Origin: CAZSSM01 sp964609385 | GTDB lineage: Bacteria; Planctomycetota; Planctomycetia; Isosphaerales; Isosphaeraceae | Assembly (NCBI GenBank): GCA_964609385.1 | Contig: CAZSSM010000006.1 | Coordinates: 76,088 to 140,087, forward strand | Direction: 5' to 3' | Length of the DNA: 64,000 nucleotides | Shown: piece after piece, positions 1-8,967 of the stretch | Numbering within the stretch: position 1 is the stretch's first letter | Layout of the letters: every line of letters begins with the position of its first letter | Made by a program: the position numbers and the translations under genes | The notes under the pieces: generated by a model | Database searches by the model: none | Told to the model about the DNA's origin: nothing | Seen by the model: the letters and a program-made list of their open reading frames with translations, nothing else

Positions 1-570
1 GCTGAGCAGGCGGACCTCGGCCTGGTCGAAGCCCTCCTCGCGGTAGACTCGCGCGATCTGCTGGCGAGCCATCTCAGCGCGGAGGTGGTCGGCGCGCCCG
101 CCGACCTCCAGGCCGGCGGTCTCCTTCAACTTCTTGGTCTTGATCGCCGAATTACCGCGGAACTCCAAGGCCACGATCATCGGCATCTCGACCACCGAGA
201 AAATCACCGAGGCGGTCCGACCGTCGCGACCTAGCTCCTGGCTAACCCGAACCCGGGAGAACCAGCCGGTCTCCTGAAGCGTCTTCAGGTCCGCCTCCAA
301 CTGCCGAGGCTCGAGCGGGCGTCCGGCCCGGGTCTTGATCTTCGCCTGGATCTTCGACGACGCGATCGTCCGATTGCCCTGGAAGCGGACCTCTGAGACG
401 CTCAGCTCATCGAGGGAAAATTGGAGCTGGGCTTGGGCTGTCGAGCAAGCCCCGCCCATCCCAAGCACGATCCACGCCAGAACTCCGACCAGGATCCCGA
501 GGCGAATCGCCCCGACCCGGATCACGCCATCGGCGAACCAACCCATCCATTTCATTGGCTCTCGACGCAT
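1..570 (-). CDS. BamA-type outer membrane assembly protein, N-terminal part (runs off left edge)
   Basis: The frame is open from an ATG at 570 to the window edge (190 codons), so the C-terminal part lies outside. A GAAGGG ribosome-binding site precedes the ATG by about 7 bases. Residues 16-40 form a hydrophobic signal segment ending near AQA. Two POTRA-like repeats follow, at about residues 44-115 and 118-190, with the typical pattern of a strand containing FQGN or FRGN, a helix, a GWFSRV-type turn and a strand. In the Omp85/BamA family POTRA domains lie in the periplasm and hand client barrels to the C-terminal beta-barrel. The barrel is not visible here, so a TamA-like or other Omp85 member remains possible. 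The gene points away from the rest of the window. Confidence 0.75.
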   Translation of the reverse strand, partial: MRREPMKWMGWFADGVIRVGAIRLGILVGVLAWIVLGMGGACSTAQAQLQFSLDELSVSEVRFQGNRTIASSKIQAKIKTRAGRPLEPRQLEADLKTLQETGWFSRVRVSQELGRDGRTASVIFSVVEMPMIVALEFRGNSAIKTKKLKETAGLEVGGRADHLRAEMARQQIARVYREEGFDQAEVRLLS

Positions 571-833
571 CGCACATCCCTTCGACCGCCTCAAAGGCTT
601 TCGAACCACGACTCGATGATCGACGAGTCGCAGTTCTGCACCGATCCACCGCGTCGACGCCCCGCACACGGGACCGTCGCGCCGTCGCTCGGTCACCACG
701 AGCGACGCCAGGTGTTGCGTCGAAGGGATGTGAGATCTGTGCCGGAGGAAGGGGATCGGAAGCGCCGGCGTTGTAACCCAACGCACCCAAGCCGACAAGA
801 CGATCTCGACGACTCGCCGGCCTTAGATGCTCA

Positions 834-1670
834 TCAAGCCGACGCGGGTCGTCGAGATCGTCGAGGAGGAACGACAACCTTGTCCGATTCGGATCCGGAT
901 TGCTTCTGGAGGTACTTCGCGAAGAAGCTCTCGATCCGATTCCAAGCGTCGTTGGCTGACCCTTCAACGTAGGACCGACCACCCGGACGCATAAAGGCAT
1001 GGCCGGCATCGTCATAGATATAGACGTCGGCCATCTCTCCGTCCGAGCCGAGCATCTGGAAATAGTCACGCACATCGGCGGTGGGGATCCCCCGATCCTC
1101 GGCCCCGAAGATTCCCAGGACCGGCTTGCTCTTCATCGGCGCGATCTGCTCGGGGTCGGAGACGATGCTTCCGTAGCAGATGACCGTCGGGCCGATCGCC
1201 TCACTGGCCTGCGAAATCAGCCGAGAGTACATGCCGCCCATGCACCAACCGATCACACCGAGGTCCTCAGCATTGGAGACCGGCCGGGTCTTGAGGAACT
1301 CGGCGCCAGCTTGGAGCTTGGCAACGCCCTCCTGGGGGTCGAGCGCACGCATCAGTTCGTGGGCTTCGCCGGCATCCTGAGCCAACCGGCCATCGTAGAG
1401 GTCCACTGCCAGGGCGAGATAACCTTGATCGGCCAGGCGGTCGGCGCAGGACTTGACCCAATCGGAGAGCCCATACCACTCATGGATAACCAGGACGGCC
1501 GGGAAGGGGCCGTCGCCCTCGGGCTGGGCCAGGTAACCACAGACCTCGGCTTCACCGTTGGGGAAGGTGACGATAGAGCCAGCATCCTGGGCACGGGCGA
1601 CGGTCGCGAGGCCCAGGAGGGTCGCCAAAGCCAGCAGCGGGACGGGCGAAACGTTCGGATGTCGAATCAT
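834..1670 (-). CDS. Secreted dienelactone hydrolase family protein
   Basis: 278 residues. An N-terminal hydrophobic signal peptide (about residues 9-27, ending ARA) suggests export to the periplasm. The rest is an alpha/beta hydrolase of the dienelactone hydrolase (DLH) family: strand plus HEWYGL oxyanion region near residue 63, nucleophile Cys143 in GWCMGG, Asp192 in GAEDRG and His224 in AGHAFM, which together match the Cys-Asp-His triad of DLH. Family members hydrolyse dienelactones in chlorocatechol breakdown, but most exported homologues have no proven substrate. The ATG at 1670 is preceded by GGGAG at a 9-base distance. An intradiol dioxygenase, which acts one step earlier in classical catechol pathways, lies at 12058-12816; a functional link is only a guess. 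Confidence 0.88.
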   Translation of the reverse strand: MIRHPNVSPVPLLALATLLGLATVARAQDAGSIVTFPNGEAEVCGYLAQPEGDGPFPAVLVIHEWYGLSDWVKSCADRLADQGYLALAVDLYDGRLAQDAGEAHELMRALDPQEGVAKLQAGAEFLKTRPVSNAEDLGVIGWCMGGMYSRLISQASEAIGPTVICYGSIVSDPEQIAPMKSKPVLGIFGAEDRGIPTADVRDYFQMLGSDGEMADVYIYDDAGHAFMRPGGRSYVEGSANDAWNRIESFFAKYLQKQSGSESDKVVVPPRRSRRPASA

Positions 1671-1843
1671 GATCGGAGACTCCCAGAAGGTTGTGGATCA
1701 AGGGTGAGGGAGGGGAACGGGATCCCCGTCGTCCCGATGGGCTCGGGCCGACGCGTCCGGTGTACCCTGGTGATCCTCCGTGGTCAACGCTCGACGACGT
1801 GACGGTCGCAGACCGGGATCCCGATGGTGGATCGCCCCAACTC

Positions 1844-3973
1844 TCAAGGACGACTGGGCCGCAACGTATCTATGTTCGATCTCACACGATGCGCTTTGGG
1901 TTCGATCCCGATCCCGAGCAGTCCGGATGGGGTGACCCCCAGGTCGTGCGGGGGGGTCAAGGCTTGGCGGTCCAACTCGAGGGGTTCGGGAAGAGCGGGG
2001 GGCTCGACGTTGGGGTCGAGCGGATCGGGCGATGGCGAGAGGGGATCGTCTGGAAAATCGGGATCGAAGTCCATCTCGAAGTCGAGGGGAAGGTCGGGGA
2101 GTCGGTCCTCGGGCCGTCGACTGATATCAGGCGGGGTTAGGTCGAATGATTCCTCGGCCGGCTCATCCGATCGCCAGTAGACGTCCTTGTTCGGCGTCGA
2201 GGAGACCTGCAAGGGGTAGGCGGCCCGGTGGTGGAGGAGCTTGCCCCAAGGACCGACCGAGCCGTACTGCTCCTCGAAGAAGGCCACGCCGTGGACATCG
2301 AGTATGACGCCCAGTTCACGCTGAAGGTTGGCCAGGCTGGTGTTGTACGAGGTCAGAGCTTGGGCCTCGGCGCTGACGGCATTGCCCCAGTCGGAGATCG
2401 CCTGCAGGACGTTGAGGTAGATCTGAGCTGGACCCAGGCCGACCTGGTAGTTGCTGAACTGCACGTCGAGGTTGTCCAAGGCCGCCTGACGCGCCTCCTG
2501 GAAGGCCTGGTATTGCTGATAATTCAAGGCGAGCGTCCGGAGGTTGGTCGCGAGGTCGTGCGCGACGACGTGCAACCCTTGCTGGAGGTTGGCCCGCGAG
2601 CGGTAGAGCAGGAGTTCCTGCTGGCGGAACTGCGCGCGGGTCAACCGCTGACCGAGTGGGACCGAGTAGTTCAAGCCGATCGACCAGTCGGTGAACTGGC
2701 TGGGATCGGAGCTGAGGAAGAACCGCTCGGGCTGGCCGGTCCGCCCCCCGATGTCGTTCCAACGGTACAGGCCGGTCAGATCGAGGCGCGGCAGGATCAG
2801 GTTGCCGGCCTGGACCAGTCGGGTCTGCTCGACCTGGATGGCCAGCTTGAGTTGGATCAGGTCGGGGCGGTTCCGCTCGGCGATCCGGACCAGGTCGGTC
2901 CATTCGTATTGGGTCCGACTCGTGTCGGGCGGGGAGATCGGCACCAACCGTTGCTCGCCGTACGGGGGCAAGCCGAGGATATTGCGTAGGGCGGCCTCGG
3001 ACTGGAGCACGTTGGCGCGGGAGCCGATCAGGGTGGCGCGGAAGGTGGCCAACGAGCTGCGGGCCAACGCCACATCGCCGCGAGCCCCCAAGCCGCTCCG
3101 CAAGACCGCCTCGGCCCGGTCCAGCGTGATCTCCAACTGGTTGACCTGCTGCTGACGCGCCCAGAGATCGGTCCTGGCAAAAACCAGGTTCCAGTAGGCC
3201 TCAACAACGCCTCGGACCAACTCCTGGACGCTGTCCTCGAGCTGGTAGACCGACTGCTCGGTGCTGATCGCGGCGATCTGAATCGGCGCCAGGTTGAAAG
3301 CCAGGCCGGCCCCTTGGAGCAACGGTTGGGTGTAGCTGAGCGAGACCTGCGAGTTGATCAGGGGGTTCAACGGCAAGCCCACGGCATCGGAGAGGGTGGA
3401 GATCTGGTTGACCGAGACGTTCAGGCTGGAGAGACCGCCGACGAGATTCTGTTTGCTCAAAGCGGTGCTGAAGAGGTAGGTGTCACTCAACGTCCCGCCA
3501 ATGACCGTCCGGAGCGGGGCAGTGGGGTCGATGAAGCCGGCCGGTGTATCGAGCCGTGACCATGTGTTGTCCAGGGCTAGATTGGGATCGAACGTCGCTT
3601 GGGCCTGGTCGATCAGGGTGTTGGTGCTGGCCGGATCGAACCGAGTCAAACCGCTGGAGACGGCGCCGACGCCCGTGAAGACCCGGACCACCTGCGAGTT
3701 CTTCAAGGCGATCCGCAAGGCCTGATCGAGCGAGAGGTAGAGCGGTTCGAGATCGTTCTGCGGATCATCGACGGTACGCGGTGGTCGGAGCGTCGGGATC
3801 GGTGTTGAGGGCAAAGCCTCGGGCGGTCGGACCCGGATCCGACGCTGTTCGGGCAGGAGGTTCGGCACGGGGATCGACCGCGCGTCGCGTTGGGGGGTGG
3901 GAGGCGCCGAGGCGATGGCCAGCAACGCCCAGACAAGCCCTACGAGCGTCCCCCAGTTCCATCTCGATATCAT
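1844..3973 (-). CDS. TolC-family outer membrane efflux protein (duplicate copy A)
   Basis: 709 residues, longer than the usual 430-500 of TolC-type proteins. A short hydrophobic N-terminus (about residues 8-25) is followed by a Pro/Arg-rich linker. From about residue 78 (LSLDQALRIALKNS) begins the outer membrane efflux region: two structural repeats with long amphipathic helices, including the typical LRNILGLPP turn near residue 332. The last 130 residues form an acidic, Pro-rich tail with DFDPDFPDDP-type repeats that TolC lacks. The family forms a trimeric channel through the outer membrane for export machines. The gene lies 166 bases downstream of the ABC ATPase and is identical to 5537-7666. 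A third, diverged relative lies at 49967-52303. Confidence 0.88.
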   Translation of the reverse strand: MISRWNWGTLVGLVWALLAIASAPPTPQRDARSIPVPNLLPEQRRIRVRPPEALPSTPIPTLRPPRTVDDPQNDLEPLYLSLDQALRIALKNSQVVRVFTGVGAVSSGLTRFDPASTNTLIDQAQATFDPNLALDNTWSRLDTPAGFIDPTAPLRTVIGGTLSDTYLFSTALSKQNLVGGLSSLNVSVNQISTLSDAVGLPLNPLINSQVSLSYTQPLLQGAGLAFNLAPIQIAAISTEQSVYQLEDSVQELVRGVVEAYWNLVFARTDLWARQQQVNQLEITLDRAEAVLRSGLGARGDVALARSSLATFRATLIGSRANVLQSEAALRNILGLPPYGEQRLVPISPPDTSRTQYEWTDLVRIAERNRPDLIQLKLAIQVEQTRLVQAGNLILPRLDLTGLYRWNDIGGRTGQPERFFLSSDPSQFTDWSIGLNYSVPLGQRLTRAQFRQQELLLYRSRANLQQGLHVVAHDLATNLRTLALNYQQYQAFQEARQAALDNLDVQFSNYQVGLGPAQIYLNVLQAISDWGNAVSAEAQALTSYNTSLANLQRELGVILDVHGVAFFEEQYGSVGPWGKLLHHRAAYPLQVSSTPNKDVYWRSDEPAEESFDLTPPDISRRPEDRLPDLPLDFEMDFDPDFPDDPLSPSPDPLDPNVEPPALPEPLELDRQALTPPHDLGVTPSGLLGIGIEPKAHRVRSNIDTLRPSRP

Positions 3974-4139
3974 CGTCGGCGGCCCCCGAACCCTTAAGCG
4001 ACACGAGAGGTCCTTCTCTCACCGCTTTTGAGGATCGACGCGAACGCAACGATTCCTTCAACGATTCGCGCGATTTTGCGACTACTCATCGAGGGGGGCG
4101 ATTCGCGACGATCCGATGGACGCGGAAGATCGGTCGAGC

Positions 4140-4934
4140 TTAGCCGGCGTCGGTCGACTCGGTTGCACCGGAGCCGACCAGGTCAGCCGGAACGTTGGGC
4201 TCGAGATCATCCTCCTCGGAGGCGTGCAGAGCTTGGATCGCCTCGTCGATATCGTCGGTGTCGGTGACGATAACGCCGTCGCGAAGCACAAGTTTGCGAC
4301 GCGCGTGTCGAGCCACGGCTTGATCGTGGGTCACCAGAATGATCGTCAGGCCGACGGCCCGGTTGAGTTCGCCAAAGAGGGCCATCACCTCGCGGCTGGT
4401 CCGACTGTCGAGGTTCCCGGTCGGCTCGTCGCCCATCAGGATCGAAGGGTCGTTGGACAAGGCCCGCGCGATCGCCACGCGCTGTTGTTGGCCTCCAGAG
4501 AGTTGACCGGGATGGTGGTCGAGCCGTTCGCCCAAGCCGACCTTGCCCAGCAGATCGATGGCGCGTCGTCGACGCTCACGGCCAGCGTGCTTACCCCCGT
4601 AGAGCATCGGTAGCTCGACGTTCTCGATCGCCGAGGTCCGGTTGAGCAGGTTGAAGTTCTGGAAGACAAAACCGATCTGGTGGTTCCGGATCTTCGCCCG
4701 CGCATTCCTCGACATCGTGGCCACCTCGACTCCGTCGAGCTGGTAGCTGCCTGTGGTCGGACGGTCCAGGCAGCCCAACGTGTTCATCAACGTCGATTTG
4801 CCCGAACCCGACGGCCCCATTAGGGCCACGTACTCGCCCCGCTCGATCGTCAGGCTGATCTCGCGGAGCGCATGGACCTGAACCTCGCCCAGATCATAGG
4901 TCTTGCAGATGTTGCGGAGTTCGATGAGCGCCAT
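4140..4934 (-). CDS. ABC transporter ATPase, MacB/LolD type (duplicate copy A)
   Basis: 264 residues from the ATG at 4934, which has GAGGA 6-7 bases upstream; the open frame extends to 5210 but the extra part has no family similarity. Walker A GPSGSGKST (40-48), Q-loop Gln92, signature LSGGQQQR (145-152), Walker B with catalytic Glu170 in GDEPTGNLD, and H-loop His203 are all intact. The MLYGG and LDSRTS stretches are typical of the MacB/LolD/FtsE group, which powers tripartite efflux or lipoprotein release at the inner membrane. An acidic C-terminal tail of about 35 residues is extra. No permease or membrane-fusion protein gene is found next to it; only the TolC-like gene follows. Identical to 7833-8627. 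Confidence 0.92.
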   Translation of the reverse strand: MALIELRNICKTYDLGEVQVHALREISLTIERGEYVALMGPSGSGKSTLMNTLGCLDRPTTGSYQLDGVEVATMSRNARAKIRNHQIGFVFQNFNLLNRTSAIENVELPMLYGGKHAGRERRRRAIDLLGKVGLGERLDHHPGQLSGGQQQRVAIARALSNDPSILMGDEPTGNLDSRTSREVMALFGELNRAVGLTIILVTHDQAVARHARRKLVLRDGVIVTDTDDIDEAIQALHASEEDDLEPNVPADLVGSGATESTDAG

Positions 4935-5274
4935 GACAGGTCCTCGAGGCAGATGATCGATGCGGGCTTCGGTTCGTTTTGTAGAGTAACGACCTACCCC
5001 TCGGGATGTCCTCAGGTTTCGACGATTCCCCGAAATACGACCGCGTTCGTTGATGTCGCGGCGCGTCATCGGAACGGCGAACACATCCCATCTACAGAGC
5101 GGACTTGGAATCGGGCACCGTTGACTGAACGAGCCGAACATTGAAATCTGGGCGAACCTGAAGGGCATTTCCTGTGACTTCATGATCGGGATCGCAGATC
5201 GATCCATCATGAGACCGGACCCGTCATGAGTCCCGATTTTTAATCACCGTAGTTTTTCTTGGTTCACGAGACTT
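4935..5274. other. Divergent intergenic region upstream of ABC ATPase copy A
   Basis: This stretch separates the leftward ABC ATPase gene from the rightward PcfJ-like start and must hold promoters for both. It is more AT-rich near 5230-5260 and contains several TCATGA words (for example at 5179 and around 5209-5228) on both strands. No convincing -35/-10 pair was fixed. The same sequence is present at 8628-8967. Confidence 0.4.
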
Positions 5275-5466
5275 ATGGGGTTGAGGAGTACAAATCGGGT
5301 CCGACATGGTCCGCCGTCGCGGTATCGGGGCCCACGTCGCGGCGATCGGAAATCGGAGATCCGCCAGTTTCAGTCGGTCGTCCCCTTCGAGGCGATCACC
5401 AAGCGGCCCGAACAGTGGCCACGCTGGTGGAACATGTCTACCGACGCGTCCGGTGTACCCTGGTGA
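5275..5466 (+). pseudogene. Truncated 5' remnant of the PcfJ-like gene at the duplication junction
   Basis: The first 58 codons are identical to the start of the intact PcfJ-like gene at 8968, and then, at 5449, the sequence switches to the region downstream of the tolC-like gene and stops after five more codons (63 residues in all). It is the by-product of the tandem duplication, which copied only the beginning of this gene. Any product would be a fragment with no recognisable domain. It lies antisense to, and just downstream of, the tolC-like gene of copy B. Confidence 0.85.
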
Positions 5467-5536
5467 TCCTCCGTGGTCAACGCTCGACGACGTGACGGTC
5501 GCAGACCGGGATCCCGATGGTGGATCGCCCCAACTC

Positions 5537-7666
5537 TCAAGGACGACTGGGCCGCAACGTATCTATGTTCGATCTCACACGATGCGCTTTGGGTTCGATC
5601 CCGATCCCGAGCAGTCCGGATGGGGTGACCCCCAGGTCGTGCGGGGGGGTCAAGGCTTGGCGGTCCAACTCGAGGGGTTCGGGAAGAGCGGGGGGCTCGA
5701 CGTTGGGGTCGAGCGGATCGGGCGATGGCGAGAGGGGATCGTCTGGAAAATCGGGATCGAAGTCCATCTCGAAGTCGAGGGGAAGGTCGGGGAGTCGGTC
5801 CTCGGGCCGTCGACTGATATCAGGCGGGGTTAGGTCGAATGATTCCTCGGCCGGCTCATCCGATCGCCAGTAGACGTCCTTGTTCGGCGTCGAGGAGACC
5901 TGCAAGGGGTAGGCGGCCCGGTGGTGGAGGAGCTTGCCCCAAGGACCGACCGAGCCGTACTGCTCCTCGAAGAAGGCCACGCCGTGGACATCGAGTATGA
6001 CGCCCAGTTCACGCTGAAGGTTGGCCAGGCTGGTGTTGTACGAGGTCAGAGCTTGGGCCTCGGCGCTGACGGCATTGCCCCAGTCGGAGATCGCCTGCAG
6101 GACGTTGAGGTAGATCTGAGCTGGACCCAGGCCGACCTGGTAGTTGCTGAACTGCACGTCGAGGTTGTCCAAGGCCGCCTGACGCGCCTCCTGGAAGGCC
6201 TGGTATTGCTGATAATTCAAGGCGAGCGTCCGGAGGTTGGTCGCGAGGTCGTGCGCGACGACGTGCAACCCTTGCTGGAGGTTGGCCCGCGAGCGGTAGA
6301 GCAGGAGTTCCTGCTGGCGGAACTGCGCGCGGGTCAACCGCTGACCGAGTGGGACCGAGTAGTTCAAGCCGATCGACCAGTCGGTGAACTGGCTGGGATC
6401 GGAGCTGAGGAAGAACCGCTCGGGCTGGCCGGTCCGCCCCCCGATGTCGTTCCAACGGTACAGGCCGGTCAGATCGAGGCGCGGCAGGATCAGGTTGCCG
6501 GCCTGGACCAGTCGGGTCTGCTCGACCTGGATGGCCAGCTTGAGTTGGATCAGGTCGGGGCGGTTCCGCTCGGCGATCCGGACCAGGTCGGTCCATTCGT
6601 ATTGGGTCCGACTCGTGTCGGGCGGGGAGATCGGCACCAACCGTTGCTCGCCGTACGGGGGCAAGCCGAGGATATTGCGTAGGGCGGCCTCGGACTGGAG
6701 CACGTTGGCGCGGGAGCCGATCAGGGTGGCGCGGAAGGTGGCCAACGAGCTGCGGGCCAACGCCACATCGCCGCGAGCCCCCAAGCCGCTCCGCAAGACC
6801 GCCTCGGCCCGGTCCAGCGTGATCTCCAACTGGTTGACCTGCTGCTGACGCGCCCAGAGATCGGTCCTGGCAAAAACCAGGTTCCAGTAGGCCTCAACAA
6901 CGCCTCGGACCAACTCCTGGACGCTGTCCTCGAGCTGGTAGACCGACTGCTCGGTGCTGATCGCGGCGATCTGAATCGGCGCCAGGTTGAAAGCCAGGCC
7001 GGCCCCTTGGAGCAACGGTTGGGTGTAGCTGAGCGAGACCTGCGAGTTGATCAGGGGGTTCAACGGCAAGCCCACGGCATCGGAGAGGGTGGAGATCTGG
7101 TTGACCGAGACGTTCAGGCTGGAGAGACCGCCGACGAGATTCTGTTTGCTCAAAGCGGTGCTGAAGAGGTAGGTGTCACTCAACGTCCCGCCAATGACCG
7201 TCCGGAGCGGGGCAGTGGGGTCGATGAAGCCGGCCGGTGTATCGAGCCGTGACCATGTGTTGTCCAGGGCTAGATTGGGATCGAACGTCGCTTGGGCCTG
7301 GTCGATCAGGGTGTTGGTGCTGGCCGGATCGAACCGAGTCAAACCGCTGGAGACGGCGCCGACGCCCGTGAAGACCCGGACCACCTGCGAGTTCTTCAAG
7401 GCGATCCGCAAGGCCTGATCGAGCGAGAGGTAGAGCGGTTCGAGATCGTTCTGCGGATCATCGACGGTACGCGGTGGTCGGAGCGTCGGGATCGGTGTTG
7501 AGGGCAAAGCCTCGGGCGGTCGGACCCGGATCCGACGCTGTTCGGGCAGGAGGTTCGGCACGGGGATCGACCGCGCGTCGCGTTGGGGGGTGGGAGGCGC
7601 CGAGGCGATGGCCAGCAACGCCCAGACAAGCCCTACGAGCGTCCCCCAGTTCCATCTCGATATCAT
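5537..7666 (-). CDS. TolC-family outer membrane efflux protein (duplicate copy B)
   Basis: 709 residues, identical in sequence to the product of 1844-3973: signal segment, TolC-type double helical repeat region from about residue 78 to 560, and an acidic Pro-rich C-terminal tail. It follows its own copy of the ABC ATPase gene (7833-8627) with the same 166-base gap. Downstream it runs into the truncated PcfJ-like remnant instead of the dienelactone hydrolase gene, so its 3' untranslated context differs from that of copy A only beyond the junction at 5441. Confidence 0.88.
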   Translation of the reverse strand: MISRWNWGTLVGLVWALLAIASAPPTPQRDARSIPVPNLLPEQRRIRVRPPEALPSTPIPTLRPPRTVDDPQNDLEPLYLSLDQALRIALKNSQVVRVFTGVGAVSSGLTRFDPASTNTLIDQAQATFDPNLALDNTWSRLDTPAGFIDPTAPLRTVIGGTLSDTYLFSTALSKQNLVGGLSSLNVSVNQISTLSDAVGLPLNPLINSQVSLSYTQPLLQGAGLAFNLAPIQIAAISTEQSVYQLEDSVQELVRGVVEAYWNLVFARTDLWARQQQVNQLEITLDRAEAVLRSGLGARGDVALARSSLATFRATLIGSRANVLQSEAALRNILGLPPYGEQRLVPISPPDTSRTQYEWTDLVRIAERNRPDLIQLKLAIQVEQTRLVQAGNLILPRLDLTGLYRWNDIGGRTGQPERFFLSSDPSQFTDWSIGLNYSVPLGQRLTRAQFRQQELLLYRSRANLQQGLHVVAHDLATNLRTLALNYQQYQAFQEARQAALDNLDVQFSNYQVGLGPAQIYLNVLQAISDWGNAVSAEAQALTSYNTSLANLQRELGVILDVHGVAFFEEQYGSVGPWGKLLHHRAAYPLQVSSTPNKDVYWRSDEPAEESFDLTPPDISRRPEDRLPDLPLDFEMDFDPDFPDDPLSPSPDPLDPNVEPPALPEPLELDRQALTPPHDLGVTPSGLLGIGIEPKAHRVRSNIDTLRPSRP

Positions 7667-7832
7667 CGTCGGCGGCCCCCGAACCCTTAAGCGACACGAG
7701 AGGTCCTTCTCTCACCGCTTTTGAGGATCGACGCGAACGCAACGATTCCTTCAACGATTCGCGCGATTTTGCGACTACTCATCGAGGGGGGCGATTCGCG
7801 ACGATCCGATGGACGCGGAAGATCGGTCGAGC

Positions 7833-8627
7833 TTAGCCGGCGTCGGTCGACTCGGTTGCACCGGAGCCGACCAGGTCAGCCGGAACGTTGGGCTCGAGAT
7901 CATCCTCCTCGGAGGCGTGCAGAGCTTGGATCGCCTCGTCGATATCGTCGGTGTCGGTGACGATAACGCCGTCGCGAAGCACAAGTTTGCGACGCGCGTG
8001 TCGAGCCACGGCTTGATCGTGGGTCACCAGAATGATCGTCAGGCCGACGGCCCGGTTGAGTTCGCCAAAGAGGGCCATCACCTCGCGGCTGGTCCGACTG
8101 TCGAGGTTCCCGGTCGGCTCGTCGCCCATCAGGATCGAAGGGTCGTTGGACAAGGCCCGCGCGATCGCCACGCGCTGTTGTTGGCCTCCAGAGAGTTGAC
8201 CGGGATGGTGGTCGAGCCGTTCGCCCAAGCCGACCTTGCCCAGCAGATCGATGGCGCGTCGTCGACGCTCACGGCCAGCGTGCTTACCCCCGTAGAGCAT
8301 CGGTAGCTCGACGTTCTCGATCGCCGAGGTCCGGTTGAGCAGGTTGAAGTTCTGGAAGACAAAACCGATCTGGTGGTTCCGGATCTTCGCCCGCGCATTC
8401 CTCGACATCGTGGCCACCTCGACTCCGTCGAGCTGGTAGCTGCCTGTGGTCGGACGGTCCAGGCAGCCCAACGTGTTCATCAACGTCGATTTGCCCGAAC
8501 CCGACGGCCCCATTAGGGCCACGTACTCGCCCCGCTCGATCGTCAGGCTGATCTCGCGGAGCGCATGGACCTGAACCTCGCCCAGATCATAGGTCTTGCA
8601 GATGTTGCGGAGTTCGATGAGCGCCAT
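7833..8627 (-). CDS. ABC transporter ATPase, MacB/LolD type (duplicate copy B)
   Basis: 264 residues, identical to the product of 4140-4934, with all nucleotide-binding motifs intact. This copy keeps the original upstream neighbour: the intact PcfJ-like gene is divergent from it, 340 bases away. Since both copies carry the complete upstream region, both are expected to be expressed, doubling dosage of ATPase and outer membrane channel but not of the unlinked permease that such a system needs. Confidence 0.92.
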   Translation of the reverse strand: MALIELRNICKTYDLGEVQVHALREISLTIERGEYVALMGPSGSGKSTLMNTLGCLDRPTTGSYQLDGVEVATMSRNARAKIRNHQIGFVFQNFNLLNRTSAIENVELPMLYGGKHAGRERRRRAIDLLGKVGLGERLDHHPGQLSGGQQQRVAIARALSNDPSILMGDEPTGNLDSRTSREVMALFGELNRAVGLTIILVTHDQAVARHARRKLVLRDGVIVTDTDDIDEAIQALHASEEDDLEPNVPADLVGSGATESTDAG

Positions 8628-8967
8628 GACAGGTCCTCGAGGCAGATGATCGATGCGGGCTTCGGTTCGTTTTGTAGAGTAACGACCTACCCCTCGGGAT
8701 GTCCTCAGGTTTCGACGATTCCCCGAAATACGACCGCGTTCGTTGATGTCGCGGCGCGTCATCGGAACGGCGAACACATCCCATCTACAGAGCGGACTTG
8801 GAATCGGGCACCGTTGACTGAACGAGCCGAACATTGAAATCTGGGCGAACCTGAAGGGCATTTCCTGTGACTTCATGATCGGGATCGCAGATCGATCCAT
8901 CATGAGACCGGACCCGTCATGAGTCCCGATTTTTAATCACCGTAGTTTTTCTTGGTTCACGAGACTT

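Larger units (their letters stand above)
1748..5440. repeat. Tandem duplication, copy A (3,693 bp)
   Basis: The sequence from 1748 is repeated from 5441 with a constant offset of 3,693 bases. Reading both copies, and comparing every reading frame in them, I found no difference. Position 1747 (g) and 5440 (a) differ, which fixes the left border. Copy A contains tolC-like and ABC ATPase genes and the first part of the PcfJ-like gene up to 5448. The 8-mer CCGACGCG occurs at 1748-1755, 5441-5448 and 9134-9141, at both outer borders and the internal junction, as expected when a tandem duplication forms between short direct repeats. Confidence 0.97.

Noticed and set aside
4935..5210. N-terminal extension of 92 residues on the ABC ATPase
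   Set aside because: The family begins at the internal ATG at 4934, which has a GAGGA site; the extension lacks any conserved feature. The same holds for copy B.
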